NCBI RefSeq assembly: GCF_030718205.1 | Contig: NZ_JAUZQF010000004.1 | Location: 248,001-312,000 of the forward strand | DNA: 64,000 bases | Reading direction: 5' to 3' | From: Nonomuraea turcica | GTDB taxonomy: Bacteria; Actinomycetota; Actinomycetes; Streptosporangiales; Streptosporangiaceae | Part shown: positions 46,807 to 56,816 of the stretch, one piece after another | Numbering within the stretch: the first letter of the stretch is position 1 | How the letters are laid out: each line of letters opens with the position of its first letter | Notes under the pieces: model-generated | The model's input: the letters and a program-made list of their open reading frames with translations, nothing else | The model's database searches: none | What the model was told of the DNA's origin: nothing | Translations under genes and position numbers: made by a program

Positions 46807-48351
46807 TTACTCCACACCGATCAACAGCGGGTAGCCGCCCTGCTCGCCGTCGTAGACCACTAAGTCCACGTCCGGTCGGGTACGTCGCAGGTGCTCCTCG
46901 ACGCCGGCGGCCAGGCCCGCGGGCACCTCGGCACCCGTCACCAGCGTCACCAGCTCGCCACCGCCGGCCACCATCCTGTCCACGATCATCGTGGCCACCC
47001 GCTCCAGCGTGCCGCCGATCAGCGCCACGTCGCCCTCGATCATGCCCAGCACGTCGCCGGGACGGCACACCCCGGCGCTCGTGAAGGCCTCCCTGTCGGC
47101 CACCGTCACGTGCCCGTACCTGGTCTGGCTCGCCGCGTCGGTCATCGCCACCACGTCGTCGTCGAAGCGGCGCAGCGGATCGTGCACGGCCAGCGCGGCC
47201 AGCCCCTGCACGGTCGCCTTGGTGGGCAGCACGCTGACGGTGACGCCGTCCTCGCGGGCGATCTCGGCCGCCGCGGCGGCGACGGAGCCGACGCCGTCGT
47301 CGTTCGGCAGGACCGCGACCTCGCTGCCGGCCTGCCTGATGGCGGCCAGCAGGGCGGGGAGCGCGGGCCGGGCGCCGGGCGCGCGGCGTACCACGACGGC
47401 CCCGCACTCCTCGAACAACGCCGCGATCCCGTCTCCGGCGGCCACCGCCACCACACCCCTGCCGGCGCTGCCGCGATGAGTGCGCTCGGCCAGGTATGTG
47501 ATCTTGATCCGGTGCGGCCGTCCCGCCCGCAGCCCGGCCTCGACGGCGGGACCCGCCTCGGCCACGTGGACGTGCACGTTCCACAGCCCTTCGCCGCCTA
47601 TCACGACGAGCGAGTCGCCCATGGCGTCGAGTTCTTCGCGCAGCCGGGCCACCGCCCTGTCGTCGGCGTCCAGCAGGTACATCACCTCATAGCCCGCCCC
47701 GACCTCGGTCATCGGCGCCACCCGCGTGGTGGGCGGGGGCACGTCGTAGTGGTCGGCGTACGAGTCGGTGATCACTGCGGCCAGGGTCTCCAGCACGATC
47801 GCCGCGCCTGCGCCGCCCGCGTCCACGACACCGCTGCGGGCCAGCACGTCGAGCTGATCCGGAGTACGTCCGAGCGCCGCCCGCGCCTCGCCCGCCGCCT
47901 GCCGCGCCACCTCGTGCAGGTCCCCGTCCACATCCTGTACGGCCCGCGCGGCGGACTCCAGCACGCTCAGCACCGTGCCCTCGACCGGCCTGGCCACCGC
48001 CTCCCTGGCCAGCACGGAGGCCCTGAGCAGCCCGGCTCGCAGGTCGTGGCCGTCCTTCAGCACCTCGGCGAGACCGCGCAGCGCCTGGCTGACGATCACG
48101 CCGGAGTTGCCCCGGGCCCCGACCAAGGCGCCGTACGAGAGCGTCTGCCACACCACTGCCGCGTCCACGTCATCGGGCAGCGACTCGACGGCCTCGGCCG
48201 CGGACAACAGAGTCAGGTGCAGGTTGGTGCCGGTGTCGCCGTCGGCGACCGGGAACACGTTGAGGGCGTCGATCTCCGTCCTGGCCCGGCCCAGGGCGTC
48301 GGCCGCCAGGCGGGCCCAGCGGCGCACCGCGGGCGGGTCGAGGATCTTCAT
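46807..48351 (-). CDS. DAK2 domain fatty acid kinase-like protein (FakA/YloV type)
   Basis: The 514-residue protein has an N-terminal DAK2 (Dak phosphatase/kinase) domain with [11 protein letters not shown] (DGDTGTN at 37-43), [12 protein letters not shown] and [10 protein letters not shown]. The C-terminal DegV/YloV-like domain ends KGDPYL-style with [14 protein letters not shown]. The family includes FakA, which phosphorylates fatty acids bound to FakB. Its place between rpmB and recG is conserved. No fakB partner is adjacent. The start at ATG 48351 follows AGGACGC. Confidence 0.88.
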   Translation of the reverse strand: MKILDPPAVRRWARLAADALGRARTEIDALNVFPVADGDTGTNLHLTLLSAAEAVESLPDDVDAAVVWQTLSYGALVGARGNSGVIVSQALRGLAEVLKDGHDLRAGLLRASVLAREAVARPVEGTVLSVLESAARAVQDVDGDLHEVARQAAGEARAALGRTPDQLDVLARSGVVDAGGAGAAIVLETLAAVITDSYADHYDVPPPTTRVAPMTEVGAGYEVMYLLDADDRAVARLREELDAMGDSLVVIGGEGLWNVHVHVAEAGPAVEAGLRAGRPHRIKITYLAERTHRGSAGRGVVAVAAGDGIAALFEECGAVVVRRAPGARPALPALLAAIRQAGSEVAVLPNDDGVGSVAAAAAEIAREDGVTVSVLPTKATVQGLAALAVHDPLRRFDDDVVAMTDAASQTRYGHVTVADREAFTSAGVCRPGDVLGMIEGDVALIGGTLERVATMIVDRMVAGGGELVTLVTGAEVPAGLAAGVEEHLRRTRPDVDLVVYDGEQGGYPLLIGVE

Positions 48352-48608
48352 CTGCGTCCTCCGACTATGTCCCCGGCCGACCGCATCCCGGCTGGCCGGC
48401 CGGCCAGAATGCGCTACTGTTGTTGGAGGAGAATATCTCTGCGCAGGGACCAAGTGGAGCGTGCGTCAGCACTCGGTCCAGCGCTCCGGTTCGCGCCCAA
48501 CGGTATGGATCGGATATTCTCGTCTGGCTAGCCGGTTGTCCCGGCATGCCCTCCGCCCGGAAAGCATCAGCGGACAGGGCTATATCGACTGTTTTAAGGA
48601 GCGATACC

Positions 48609-48794
48609 GTGGCTTCCGTCTGCGATGTCTGCCGCAAGGGCCCGACCTTCGGCAACAACGTGTCCCACTCGCACCGCCGCACCCGTCGTCGTTGGAACCC
48701 CAACATCCAGACGGTTCGCGCGGTCATCGGCGGCACGCCGAAGAAGCTGAACGTGTGCACCTCGTGCATCAAGGCGGGCAAGGTCACCCGCTAG
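48609..48794 (+). CDS. rpmB: Ribosomal protein bL28, zinc form
   Basis: The 61-residue protein has CDVC (5-8) and CTSC (50-53), so it is the zinc-binding paralogue. It contains the family core [21 protein letters not shown] in broken form. GTG 48609 has AAGGAG seven bases upstream. It faces away from the DAK2 kinase gene; the 257-base gap holds both promoters. A strong terminator follows. Confidence 0.95.
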   Translation: MASVCDVCRKGPTFGNNVSHSHRRTRRRWNPNIQTVRAVIGGTPKKLNVCTSCIKAGKVTR

Positions 48795-48804
48795 TCCACA
48801 CTTT

Positions 48805-48850
48805 CGCGCAAGCCCGTCGCTCCTGAGGGAGTTGCGGGCTTGCGCGTTTT
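48805..48850 (+). terminator. Intrinsic terminator after rpmB
   Basis: CGCGCAAGCCCG (48805-48816) pairs perfectly with CGGGCTTGCGCG (48835-48846) and TTTT follows. It lies 10 bases after the rpmB stop. Confidence 0.88.
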
Positions 48851-48926
48851 CGTCCTCAGCCCGGACGCCCACAGCCCGGTCATGCTCAGCCCAGAGGCGC
48901 CCTCACCCGGGGGCGCCCCATGCGGG

Positions 48927-49712
48927 TCAGCGCCAGTGCCAGGCGTGGTCCACCGGGCCGATGCCGGCGCCCAGGGGGAATCCGTGGGCGATCGCACCGG
49001 TCACATACTCCTTCGCCTTCCCCACCGCCGCGGGCACGTCGTCGCCCAGCGCGAGCCGGGAGGCGATGGCCGAGGCCAGCGTGCAGCCCGTGCCATGGGT
49101 GTGGCGGTTGTCGAGGCGCTCGGCGGCGAAGCGGTATTCGCTCGTGCCGTCCGTGAGCAGGTCCACGGGCGCGCCGGGCAGGTGGCCGCCCTTGATCAGC
49201 GCCCACGTGGGCCCTAGCTCCAGTACGGCGTCCGCCGCCCGCCGGAGCCCGTCCTCGTCCTCGACCTTGACCGAGGTGAGCTGCTCCACCTCCCACAGGT
49301 TCGGCGTGGCCACGGTGGCCACAGGCAGCAGCCGGGTCCGCACCGTCTCGACGGCCTCGGGCGCCAGCAGGGGGTCGCCGTGCTTCGACACCCCGACGGG
49401 ATCGACCACCACCGGCGCGGCATAGCCGCCCAGCACGTCCGCCACGAGCTCGACCAGCGCCGGAGAGGCCAGCATGCCGGTCTTGACCGCCTGGGCGCCG
49501 ATGTCGCCGAGCACCGAGTCGAGCTGCGCCCGCACGGCTTCGGGCGGCAGCTCCCAGTAGCCCTGGACACCGAGCGAGTTCTGCGCGGTCACGGCCGCGA
49601 TGACGCTCATGCCGTGGACGCCCATGGCCAGCATGGTCTTCAGATCGGCCTGGATGCCCGCGCCGCCCCCTGAGTCGGAGCCGGCGACGGTCAGCACGCG
49701 TGGAGGGGTCAT
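48927..49712 (-). CDS. thiD: Hydroxymethylpyrimidine/phosphomethylpyrimidine kinase
   Basis: The 261-residue kinase makes HMP diphosphate for thiamine synthesis. It has [34 protein letters not shown] and [16 protein letters not shown], with the anion hole and ATP-binding GTGC. The start is ATG 49712, though ATG 49721 is possible. Its usual neighbour thiL is only about 2 kb away, separated by a repeat-rich gene. Confidence 0.93.
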   Translation of the reverse strand: MTPPRVLTVAGSDSGGGAGIQADLKTMLAMGVHGMSVIAAVTAQNSLGVQGYWELPPEAVRAQLDSVLGDIGAQAVKTGMLASPALVELVADVLGGYAAPVVVDPVGVSKHGDPLLAPEAVETVRTRLLPVATVATPNLWEVEQLTSVKVEDEDGLRRAADAVLELGPTWALIKGGHLPGAPVDLLTDGTSEYRFAAERLDNRHTHGTGCTLASAIASRLALGDDVPAAVGKAKEYVTGAIAHGFPLGAGIGPVDHAWHWR

Positions 49713-49729
49713 GTCCCCCATCCAACCAT

Positions 49730-51835
49730 TCAGCTGACCGCGCACTCCCCGCCCACCATGCCGCAGGCCTGGGCCTCCTGGCCGCGCCCTGTGGCGGTGA
49801 ACGAGACCTTGGCCGAGTCACCCACCGCCAGCGACCCCGACAGGTCCAGGATCAGCAGGTCGCCGTCCTGCGTCCACTCGGCGCCGCTCACGCTCAGCAC
49901 CTGGCCCTCGACGGGCACGGAGACCGTGGGGTTGTCCAGCTTCTCCTGTGAGGTGTTCGAGAGCGTCATGTCGGCTCTGTAGGTGGTCAGGCGCTGGCTG
50001 ATCGTCTGCTTGACGTTCAGCGCGCCTGCGCTTCCGCCGGAGTTGAGCGTCCCCGCATCGGCAGTGGGCTGCGGCGTGGCGCTGACGGTCGCCGTGCCGC
50101 CCTCGTCCAGCGCCGACGGGTCCTCACTAGGCGAAACGGTCACGCCGCCCTCAGCGGGCGCCTCCGACGACTGTGTCGGCGTGGGCGTGGGTGTGGTGGT
50201 TTTCTTCACCCTGGTCTTGGTCGGCGTCGGCTTGGCCGAGGTGGTGCGCCGCGGCGTGCGGGGGGCGTACGAGGCCGTCGGCGTCGGGGTCTCGGAGGGC
50301 GCGGTCTCCTCCTCGACCGGCTCCTCCTCGGGCTCGGTCTCGGTCTCCTCCGGGGCGGGGTCGGAGACCGCGGGGCCCGGTTGGCCGCTCGTGGTCTGTG
50401 CGGCCGCACATGTGGCGCCCTCGCACTTGGCGGGGGCGCCGGAGGAGCTCATGAGCTTGACGCCGGCCACGGTGCCGCCGAGCACGACGGCCACGGCCGC
50501 CACCGACAGCAGCGCCACCCGGCCCTTGCCGGGTCCGGAGGCGGGGGCGAGCACCTCGTCGTCGCCACGGCCACCACCACGACCGCCCTTGCGGCGGCCG
50601 CGGCGGCCCTTGTGCTCGTCCGGCTCGTACGGGCCGGAGTCAGCCGACCAGCCGGAGCCCAGGAACCCGGTCTCGGTCTCCGCCCAGGCCGGGGCCTGCA
50701 CGGCCGTCGGCTCGCCGGCCACCTTGATGTCGCCCGGCTCGGGCGGATCGCCGACCACGGCCCCGAAGCCCGGAGTCTGATCGAACCTGGCCGTACGATC
50801 CGCGGGCCCGCCAAAGGCGCCATTGCGGCCGTCAGGTCCATCGAACACGCCGTCGCCACCATCCGGCCCGCCGAAGGGACCGTTGCCACCATCCGGCCCG
50901 CCGAAGGGACGGTCGCCGCTATCCGGCCCGCCGAAAGGACCGATGCCACCATCGCTGCCGCCGAAGGGACCGTTGTTGCCACCGTCCCTGCCGTCAAAGG
51001 GGCCATTGTGACCACTATGGCCACGTGGGCCGTCGAAGAAATCGTTGCGGCGGTCCGGGCCGTCGAAGGGACCTGGGCTGCCGAAGGGTCCCTGGCCGCC
51101 GAAGGGGCCGGTCCCGCCCCCGGGCGTGTTGAAAGCGCCCGGTCGATCCGCCGGGCCGTCGAAGGCCCCTGGACGTCCGGGGCCCGGCGCGCCGAAGCCG
51201 CCAGGGCCATCGCCTGGCCTGGGCCCGTGGGGCCCGCCGGGGCGATCGACGGCGCCCGGGCGGTCGAAGGCTCCGGTAGCGGGACCGTCGAAGACGTCAG
51301 GGCCGTGGGGGGCGTTGAAACCGCCGACCGGCCCCGCGCCACCGGCGCCGCCCGCCGGCCCTGGAGTGCCGAAAGACCCTGCCGGCCCTGGAGTGCCGAA
51401 AGACCCTGCCGGCCCTGGAGTGCCGAAAGAGCCTGCCAGCCCTGGACTGGGGAAAGGGCCTGGAACGTTTGAAGGGCTGGGACCACCCGGGAAGCTCGAC
51501 TCGTTCGGGGCGCCTGGGCCGCGGCGGTCGGGAGGCGAGTCCCACTCCGGCGGGCGGGTGAACGCGCCCGTCGTCTCGAAAGGCCCGGCCTGCTCGTCAT
51601 ACGGGCTCGGCGGCTGCGCGAAGGCGCCGGTGGTCTCGAACGGCTCAGGCTGCGCCCCGCGCGTCGGCGGCTCGCCTTCTCTCCGCGGCATCGGGGCCCA
51701 CTGCCCCGTCACCTCGGGCCGGTCCGGCAGCGACGGCCAACCAGGCGGCTCGTCCTGCTCGTCAGGACCCCAGAATGCGCTGCCGCTCCCCCATTCATCC
51801 CCGTCGTCGGATCCACCTGTGCCGTGGCGGCCCAT
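49730..51835 (-). CDS. Repeat-rich membrane protein with CBM2-like extracellular domain
   Basis: The 701-residue protein has a long Gly/Pro-rich N-terminal region (residues about 1-400), a basic [14 protein letters not shown] stretch, one membrane helix (about 437-459), a Ser/Thr/Pro-rich stalk and a C-terminal beta-sandwich (about 600-701) resembling cellulose-binding CBM2 domains. Within the first region are 9-residue repeats (GSFGTPGPA, three near-identical) and [13 protein letters not shown] repeats. Its topology would place the repeats in the cytoplasm and the CBM-like domain outside. It may link cell-surface sugar binding to an internal function; nothing more specific can be said. Confidence 0.8.
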   Translation of the reverse strand: MGRHGTGGSDDGDEWGSGSAFWGPDEQDEPPGWPSLPDRPEVTGQWAPMPRREGEPPTRGAQPEPFETTGAFAQPPSPYDEQAGPFETTGAFTRPPEWDSPPDRRGPGAPNESSFPGGPSPSNVPGPFPSPGLAGSFGTPGPAGSFGTPGPAGSFGTPGPAGGAGGAGPVGGFNAPHGPDVFDGPATGAFDRPGAVDRPGGPHGPRPGDGPGGFGAPGPGRPGAFDGPADRPGAFNTPGGGTGPFGGQGPFGSPGPFDGPDRRNDFFDGPRGHSGHNGPFDGRDGGNNGPFGGSDGGIGPFGGPDSGDRPFGGPDGGNGPFGGPDGGDGVFDGPDGRNGAFGGPADRTARFDQTPGFGAVVGDPPEPGDIKVAGEPTAVQAPAWAETETGFLGSGWSADSGPYEPDEHKGRRGRRKGGRGGGRGDDEVLAPASGPGKGRVALLSVAAVAVVLGGTVAGVKLMSSSGAPAKCEGATCAAAQTTSGQPGPAVSDPAPEETETEPEEEPVEEETAPSETPTPTASYAPRTPRRTTSAKPTPTKTRVKKTTTPTPTPTQSSEAPAEGGVTVSPSEDPSALDEGGTATVSATPQPTADAGTLNSGGSAGALNVKQTISQRLTTYRADMTLSNTSQEKLDNPTVSVPVEGQVLSVSGAEWTQDGDLLILDLSGSLAVGDSAKVSFTATGRGQEAQACGMVGGECAVS
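50851..50970 (+). repeat. Four tandem 30-bp units inside the repeat-rich gene
   Basis: Units at 50851, 50881, 50911 and 50941 share CCGCCGAAGGGAC and encode [13 protein letters not shown] repeats on the reverse strand. They are coding repeats, not a CRISPR array. Confidence 0.8.
51361..51441 (+). repeat. Three tandem 27-bp units inside the repeat-rich gene
   Basis: Units at 51361, 51388 and 51415 are nearly identical (first two match exactly) and encode GSFGTPGPA repeats on the reverse strand. Their near identity points to recent duplication by slippage. Confidence 0.85.
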
Positions 51836-51960
51836 GGCTGCCCTTTCTGCCGGTTACAGTGGCCGCCAATCTTCATAACACCTTTGATACGCCGTTGTCA
51901 CAGCAATCCCACTAGTCATACCACAAATCGGGCAATTATCACTCAAATCGGGACAGATCG

Positions 51961-52929
51961 TTACCGAAAGTGATCCCACCCGCCGTGTCCTATCTCACGC
52001 CCATTGACCAGGACGCCGTCACCCTCGACCACCCGGCCCACGACATGCCACGACGCCGGCAGCCGTACCCCTTGGGGGAACACGGCCGCAAGCGCGTGAT
52101 CCTCGCCCCCCGTGAGCACCCACTCCAGCGGATCGACCCCGAGTTCCTTGGCCGCCGCGGCCACCGGCTCCCCGATGGCGAACGCCTGCGGATCCAGCTC
52201 CACCCGCACCCCGCTGGCCTTGGCGACGTGGCCGAGGTCCTGCAGCAGCCCGTCGCTGACGTCGAGCATCGCGGTCGCGCCCAGCTCCGCCGCCCGCGGA
52301 CCCTCCGCGTACGGGGGACACGGCCGCCGATGCGCGGCCACGACCTCCTGGAGCGCGGCGGAGTCCACCGGCGCACCTGCGTCGAGCAGCGCCCACCCGG
52401 CGGCGGCGTACCCTAGCCGTCCCGAGACCGCCACAATCTGCCCCGGTGCCGCACCGGCACGGGTGATGGGCGGCCGCCCACCCAGGTCCCCCAGCGCGGT
52501 CACCCCGAGGACCACCAGGTCACAGCGGGTGATGTCGCCGCCGGCCACGCTCGCGCCGACCACGGCGCACTCATCGCGGATCCCATCGGTCAGCGCGTCC
52601 AGCCACGCCACCGGCAGGTCCGCCGGCATCCCGAGCCCGACCACGATGCACGTGGGCGTCGCCCCCATGGCGGCCACGTCCGCGAGGTTCTGCGCGGCGG
52701 CCTTGCGACCCACGTCATAACCACTGGACCAGTCCCGGCGAAAGTGCCTACCCTCGATCAGCAGATCCGTGGACACCGCCACGCGCCCGTCAGGCGCACC
52801 GATCACCGCGGCGTCATCACCCGGGCCCAGCATCACTGCCGCGCCCTGGGGCAGACGTCCGGTAATACGATTTATCGCTCCGAATTCGCCGAGATCTCCG
52901 ACTGTGATGACGCACCTCCTGACGCACAC
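51961..52929 (-). CDS. thiL: Thiamine-monophosphate kinase
   Basis: The 322-residue enzyme phosphorylates thiamine phosphate to the cofactor thiamine diphosphate. It has GDLGEFGAINRIT, GPGDDAAVIGAPDGR, DLLIEGRHFRR, AQNLADVAAMGATP, GGDITRCDLVVLGVTALG in broken form, and a GGEDHALA C-terminal site. The start is unclear. GTG 52929 is the nearest canonical in-frame codon, but a perfect AGGAGG (52920-52915) lies six bases before an in-frame ATC at 52908, which would give the expected N-terminus. Confidence 0.9.
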   Translation of the reverse strand: MCVRRCVITVGDLGEFGAINRITGRLPQGAAVMLGPGDDAAVIGAPDGRVAVSTDLLIEGRHFRRDWSSGYDVGRKAAAQNLADVAAMGATPTCIVVGLGMPADLPVAWLDALTDGIRDECAVVGASVAGGDITRCDLVVLGVTALGDLGGRPPITRAGAAPGQIVAVSGRLGYAAAGWALLDAGAPVDSAALQEVVAAHRRPCPPYAEGPRAAELGATAMLDVSDGLLQDLGHVAKASGVRVELDPQAFAIGEPVAAAAKELGVDPLEWVLTGGEDHALAAVFPQGVRLPASWHVVGRVVEGDGVLVNGREIGHGGWDHFR

Positions 52930-52976
52930 AGGGTACGGTGGCCCTTCGGCGTGATCCAATCGCCTGGGAGGACGTA

Positions 52977-53210
52977 ATGGTGCAGGCCTACATCCTTATT
53001 CAGACCGAGGTCGGCAAGGCCGCTGCGGTCGCTCATGAGATTTCCGGGATTCCCGGGGTCACTCAGGCTGAAGACGTGACGGGTCCCTACGACGTGATCG
53101 TCCGCGCGGAGGCCCGCAACGTCGACGAACTGGGCAAACTCGTCGTGGCGCAGATTCAGGCGGTGGACGGGATCACGCGTACTCTTACGTGTCCGATCGT
53201 TCACATCTGA
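52977..53210 (+). CDS. Lrp/AsnC ligand-binding (RAM) domain protein without DNA-binding domain
   Basis: This 77-residue protein is a single RAM domain, as found at the C-terminus of Lrp/AsnC regulators (ILIQTEVGKAAAVAHEISGIPGV in broken form, then GPYDVIVRAEARNVDEL). It lacks a helix-turn-helix. Stand-alone RAM proteins form dimers or decamers that bind amino acids. ATG 52977 has GGGAGG upstream. It is divergent from thiL and followed after 16 bases by a lipoprotein gene. The ligand is unknown. Confidence 0.88.
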   Translation: MVQAYILIQTEVGKAAAVAHEISGIPGVTQAEDVTGPYDVIVRAEARNVDELGKLVVAQIQAVDGITRTLTCPIVHI

Positions 53211-53226
53211 GGGTAGTAGTCGTCGC

Positions 53227-53658
53227 ATGCGTGCCGCCGCCGTCCTGCTCGTTCTCCTAGCACTCGCCGGTTGCGGCGGCACCGTACAGGTTGAGCCGCC
53301 CGCGCCGCAGGGCCAGGCGGCAGCCGCCTGCGACAAGCTGGCGACCCTCCTGCCCCAGACGCTCGATGGGGCGCCGCGCAGCACGTCCACGCCGGAGTCG
53401 CCGTACGTGGCCGTCTGGGGCGACGGCGTCATCGCGTTGCGTTGCGGCGTGCCCCGGCCGGCCAGGATGGCGCCCACCGACCAGCTGCAGGAGATCGACG
53501 GCGTCGGCTGGTTCCCCGATCCGGAAAAGCCCGCGTTGTTCACCGCCGTGACCGACTCCGCGTATGTGGAGGTCACGGTCGGCGGCGAGCACACCGCGGC
53601 CGAGGTGCTCGCTGACCTGTCGAAGCCGGTCGGCCAGATCTCACCGCAGACCCGCTGA
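53227..53658 (+). CDS. DUF3515 lipoprotein
   Basis: The 143-residue protein has a lipoprotein signal with lipobox LAGC (Cys17) and matches DUF3515, an actinobacterial family of unknown function with AVWGDGVIALRCGVPRP and TDSAYVEVTVG. It is normally found next to ddl and thiL, as here. Its 3' end overlaps the convergent ddl gene by 18 bases. Confidence 0.85.
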   Translation: MRAAAVLLVLLALAGCGGTVQVEPPAPQGQAAAACDKLATLLPQTLDGAPRSTSTPESPYVAVWGDGVIALRCGVPRPARMAPTDQLQEIDGVGWFPDPEKPALFTAVTDSAYVEVTVGGEHTAAEVLADLSKPVGQISPQTR

Positions 53659-54735
53659 CCGGGACAGCGCGAGCTGGATGAGCCGATCCACCAGCGCCGG
53701 GTAGGGCATCCCCGTCGCGGCCCAGAGCTGAGGCGCCACCGACAGCGACGTGAATCCCGGCATCGTGTTGATCTCGTTGAAGACCAGCTTGCCGTCAGGC
53801 GTGTAGAAGAAGTCCACCCGGGCGAGCCCTTCACAGTCGAGCGCCTCGAACGCCCGCACGGCCATGGCCCGCAGCTCCTCGGCCGTCTCCGCCGGGAGGT
53901 CGGCGGGCACGGTCAGCGACATCTGGTCGGGGTAATATTTCGCCTCGAAGTCGAAGAACTCCTGCCCGCCCTCGACCTTCACCTCGCCGGGCAGCGACGC
54001 GGCCGCGGGCTCGTCACCGAACGACTCCAGCACCGCGCACTCGATCTCACGCCCCTCGATCGCGGCCTCGATGAGTACCTTGGGGTCGTGCTGCCTGGCG
54101 AACTCGACGGCCTCCGCCAGCTGCTCCCGGTCGTGCGCCTTGGAGATGCCCTGCGAGGAGCCGGCCCTGGCGGGCTTGACGAACACCGGCCAGCCGAGCT
54201 CCTCCGCCTCTTTCAGCACGAGCTCGCGGTTGGTCCGCCAGTCGCGGTCACGCACGACCACGTAAGGGCCGGTCGGCAGCCCTGCCGCGGCCATCACGGT
54301 CTTCATGTGGGCCTTGTCCATGCCGACCGCGCTGGCCAGCACGCCGGAGCCGACGTATCGCACCCCGGCCATCTCCAGCAGCCCCTGGATCGTCCCGTCC
54401 TCGGCGAACGGCCCGTGCATCACGGGGAACACCACGTCGACCGAGCCGAGCTCCACGGGGATGCTGCCCGGGTCGTACGCCACCAGCGAGGGGCCGCCGG
54501 ACGGCAGCGCCAGCGCCGCGCCCGAGCTGTCGACGACCGGCAGCTCGCCGCCCTCGATGGCGAAGCGCTGGTCGGAGGCGGCCAGCACCCACCTGCCGTC
54601 CTGGGCGATCCCGATCGGGATCACCTCATATTTGCTCCTGTCGATCACATCCAGCACGCTGCCCGCGCCCATCAGGGACACGGCATGCTCGGAATTGCGA
54701 CCTCCGAAAACGACGGCGACGCGTGGCTTGCTCAT
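53641..54735 (-). CDS. ddl: D-alanine--D-alanine ligase
   Basis: The 364-residue ATP-grasp enzyme makes the D-Ala-D-Ala dipeptide of peptidoglycan. It has VVFGGRNSEHAVSL, MHGPFAEDGTIQGLLEM, FVKPARAGSSQGISKA, ECAVL and FNEINTMPGFTSLS. The omega-loop motif is FDFEAKYYPD, retaining the Lys-Tyr pair of D-Ala-D-Ala enzymes and not the D-lactate form, so it does not by itself imply vancomycin resistance. It starts at ATG 54735 and follows gpsA. Confidence 0.95.
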   Translation of the reverse strand: MSKPRVAVVFGGRNSEHAVSLMGAGSVLDVIDRSKYEVIPIGIAQDGRWVLAASDQRFAIEGGELPVVDSSGAALALPSGGPSLVAYDPGSIPVELGSVDVVFPVMHGPFAEDGTIQGLLEMAGVRYVGSGVLASAVGMDKAHMKTVMAAAGLPTGPYVVVRDRDWRTNRELVLKEAEELGWPVFVKPARAGSSQGISKAHDREQLAEAVEFARQHDPKVLIEAAIEGREIECAVLESFGDEPAAASLPGEVKVEGGQEFFDFEAKYYPDQMSLTVPADLPAETAEELRAMAVRAFEALDCEGLARVDFFYTPDGKLVFNEINTMPGFTSLSVAPQLWAATGMPYPALVDRLIQLALSRSAGLR

Positions 54736-54795
54736 GGTGTCCGAATCTACCGGGGTGTCCGCAGGACAGCGAGCCAAGCACGCCGCGAGCACAGA

Positions 54796-55806
54796 TCAGA
54801 GGCCATATCGCTCCGGCTTGGGCGATCGCGACATGAGCAGCATCCCCGCCTCTGCAGGGGACATGCCGTCGTGCACGACGCCGACGACGACCTCGGTGAT
54901 CGGCATCTCCACGTCGTGTTTCCTGGCCAGCGCCAGCACCGACTCGCACGACTTGACGCCCTCGGCGGTCTGCTTGGTGGCGGCGATCACCTCCGCCAGC
55001 GTCATGCCCCGGCCCAGGTTTTCGCCGAACGTGCGGTTGCGCGACAGCGGAGAAGTGCAGGTGGCGACCAGGTCACCCATCCCGGCGAGCCCCGAGAACG
55101 TGTGCGGGTCGGCCCCCAGCGCGGCGCCCAGGCGGGAGATCTCGGCCAGCCCTCTGGTGATGAGCATGGCGCTGACGTTGTCGCCCATGCCCATGCCCGC
55201 GGAGACACCCACGGCCAGCGCGATGACGTTCTTCACCGCGCCGCCGAGCTCGACGCCGACCACGTCGGGGTTGGTGTAGGGGCGAAACCACGGCGGCAGG
55301 TGGCAGATCGCCTGCAGCCGTTCGGCCACGGACAGGTCCGTGCAGGCGGCGACCGTCGCGGCGGGCTGGCGCTGGGCGATCTCCAGAGCGAGGTTGGGAC
55401 CCGAGATCACCGCGACCCGCTCCTCCGGCACCTCGGCGACCTCGCGGATCACCTCGCTCATGCGCTTGGTCGTGCCGAGCTCGATGCCCTTCATCAGGCT
55501 GACCAGGACCGCGCCCGGAGGGAGGTGCTCGCGCCAGCGGGCCAGGTTGGGCCGGAGCTGCTGTGACGGCACGGCCAGCACCACGAACTCCGCCCCGTCC
55601 AGCGCCCGCGCCGGGTCGGTGGTGGCCCGCAGCGACTCGGGGAGGGGGATGCCGGGCAGGTAGTCCGGATTCGTGTGGGTACGGTCGATCGCCTCGGTCA
55701 GCTCCCGCCTGCGGCCCCACAGCGTGACCTCGTTGCCCGCCTCCGCCAGGATCATGGCGAAAGTGGTCCCCCACGAGCCCGTGCCGAACACGGCCACCTT
55801 TGTCAT
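54796..55806 (-). CDS. gpsA: Glycerol-3-phosphate dehydrogenase [NAD(P)+]
   Basis: The 336-residue enzyme reduces dihydroxyacetone phosphate to sn-glycerol 3-phosphate for phospholipid synthesis. It has [12 protein letters not shown] at the start, [40 protein letters not shown] with the catalytic lysine, and [19 protein letters not shown]. It follows plsC by 4 bases, so the two are coupled, and precedes ddl by 60 bases. Confidence 0.95.
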   Translation of the reverse strand: MTKVAVFGTGSWGTTFAMILAEAGNEVTLWGRRRELTEAIDRTHTNPDYLPGIPLPESLRATTDPARALDGAEFVVLAVPSQQLRPNLARWREHLPPGAVLVSLMKGIELGTTKRMSEVIREVAEVPEERVAVISGPNLALEIAQRQPAATVAACTDLSVAERLQAICHLPPWFRPYTNPDVVGVELGGAVKNVIALAVGVSAGMGMGDNVSAMLITRGLAEISRLGAALGADPHTFSGLAGMGDLVATCTSPLSRNRTFGENLGRGMTLAEVIAATKQTAEGVKSCESVLALARKHDVEMPITEVVVGVVHDGMSPAEAGMLLMSRSPKPERYGL

Positions 55807-55810
55807 GCCA

Positions 55811-56521
55811 TCACCGCCCAGCCGGATCATACGGCGTCTCGGGGCCCTTCTCGCCACGCAGCTCGGCCAGCTGCTCGGTGATCGCCGCCATGATGTCGGC
55901 CGTCGCCTCGCGCAGCACGGCGGCCTCCAGCGACTGGCCCGCGTACTTCGACAGATCCACCGGCGGGCCCACCGTCACGCGGAACGTCTTGCGCGGGAAC
56001 AACCTCGGCTTCTTCTCCCCGTACGGCAGCAGCTCCTGCGCCCCCCAATGGGCCACCGGGATGACCGGGGCGCCGCTCTCCAGCGCCAGCCGGGCCGCGC
56101 CCGTCTTGCCCACCATGGGCCACAGGTTGGGATCACGGGTGCAGGTGCCCTCGGGGTAGAACAGGATCGCGCACCCGTCGTCGAGCCGCTGGGCCGAGGC
56201 GCGCAGTGACCTGGCGGCCTCGCTGCTGCCGCGATCGACCGGGATGGCCAGCAGGCCCGTCACCGCCTTGCCCAGGAAGGGCACTTTGAACAAGGCCGAC
56301 TTGGCGAGGATGACCGGCCAGCGCCCGTTGTTGTAGAGGAAGTGGGACAGCAGGACCGGGTCCGTCCAGGAGAGGTGGTTCGTCGCGATGATCACGCCAC
56401 CGGTGCGGGGGATGCGCTCGCCGTGCCGCCAATCCCGCTTGACCAGGAGCCGGGACAGCGGTTTCACGATGATCACTGCCAGGGTTTCCCAGAAACGCGA
56501 TGGTCGCGTGGGGCGGCTCAT
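55811..56521 (-). CDS. plsC: 1-acyl-sn-glycerol-3-phosphate acyltransferase (PlsC type)
   Basis: The 236-residue membrane-associated acyltransferase transfers an acyl chain to lysophosphatidate. It has the HX4D motif in [14 protein letters not shown]-like [10 protein letters not shown], and substrate motif VPVIP-like [15 protein letters not shown] 56521 has GGAGG five bases upstream. With gpsA it forms a phospholipid precursor pair; ddl follows. Confidence 0.9.
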   Translation of the reverse strand: MSRPTRPSRFWETLAVIIVKPLSRLLVKRDWRHGERIPRTGGVIIATNHLSWTDPVLLSHFLYNNGRWPVILAKSALFKVPFLGKAVTGLLAIPVDRGSSEAARSLRASAQRLDDGCAILFYPEGTCTRDPNLWPMVGKTGAARLALESGAPVIPVAHWGAQELLPYGEKKPRLFPRKTFRVTVGPPVDLSKYAGQSLEAAVLREATADIMAAITEQLAELRGEKGPETPYDPAGR

Positions 56522-56816
56522 GGTTTCCTCCTCCGGTCTGCGCCCCAAGTCTCCCGGTTGGCCGCGGGGGGCGCGATGCTCAAGCGCTGCGAACCTGTGT
56601 GCCCACCTAAGTATTTCCGGCAAATCGGGCGGGCGGGACCGTGGCGGGGCGGCCTCCCACAGGCGTGTCCATCAGCCCCTCGGCCGATCCCGCGTTAGCG
56701 TAATCGCCGCAACACCCGCGCAGACAGCGTGGTCAGTTTGTTGAACCAACAGAGCCACGAAGAGATCGTGGCAGAGCCTAAGATTTCGTAGCGACTATGA
56801 GAAACGGTTCCACCCT

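Noticed and set aside
50821..51000. Regularly spaced repeats that resemble a CRISPR array
   Set aside because: The units are directly adjacent without spacers, are in frame with a protein, and no cas genes are near.
50381..51472. Forward open frame of 363 codons in the repeats
   Set aside because: It arises because the repeated GC-rich DNA lacks stop codons in any frame; the reverse-strand protein has a membrane helix and a folded domain.
53940..54060. Ddl considered as a D-Ala-D-Lac ligase (vancomycin resistance)
   Set aside because: The omega loop keeps the EAKY motif of D-Ala-D-Ala ligases, and no vanH or vanX homologue is near.
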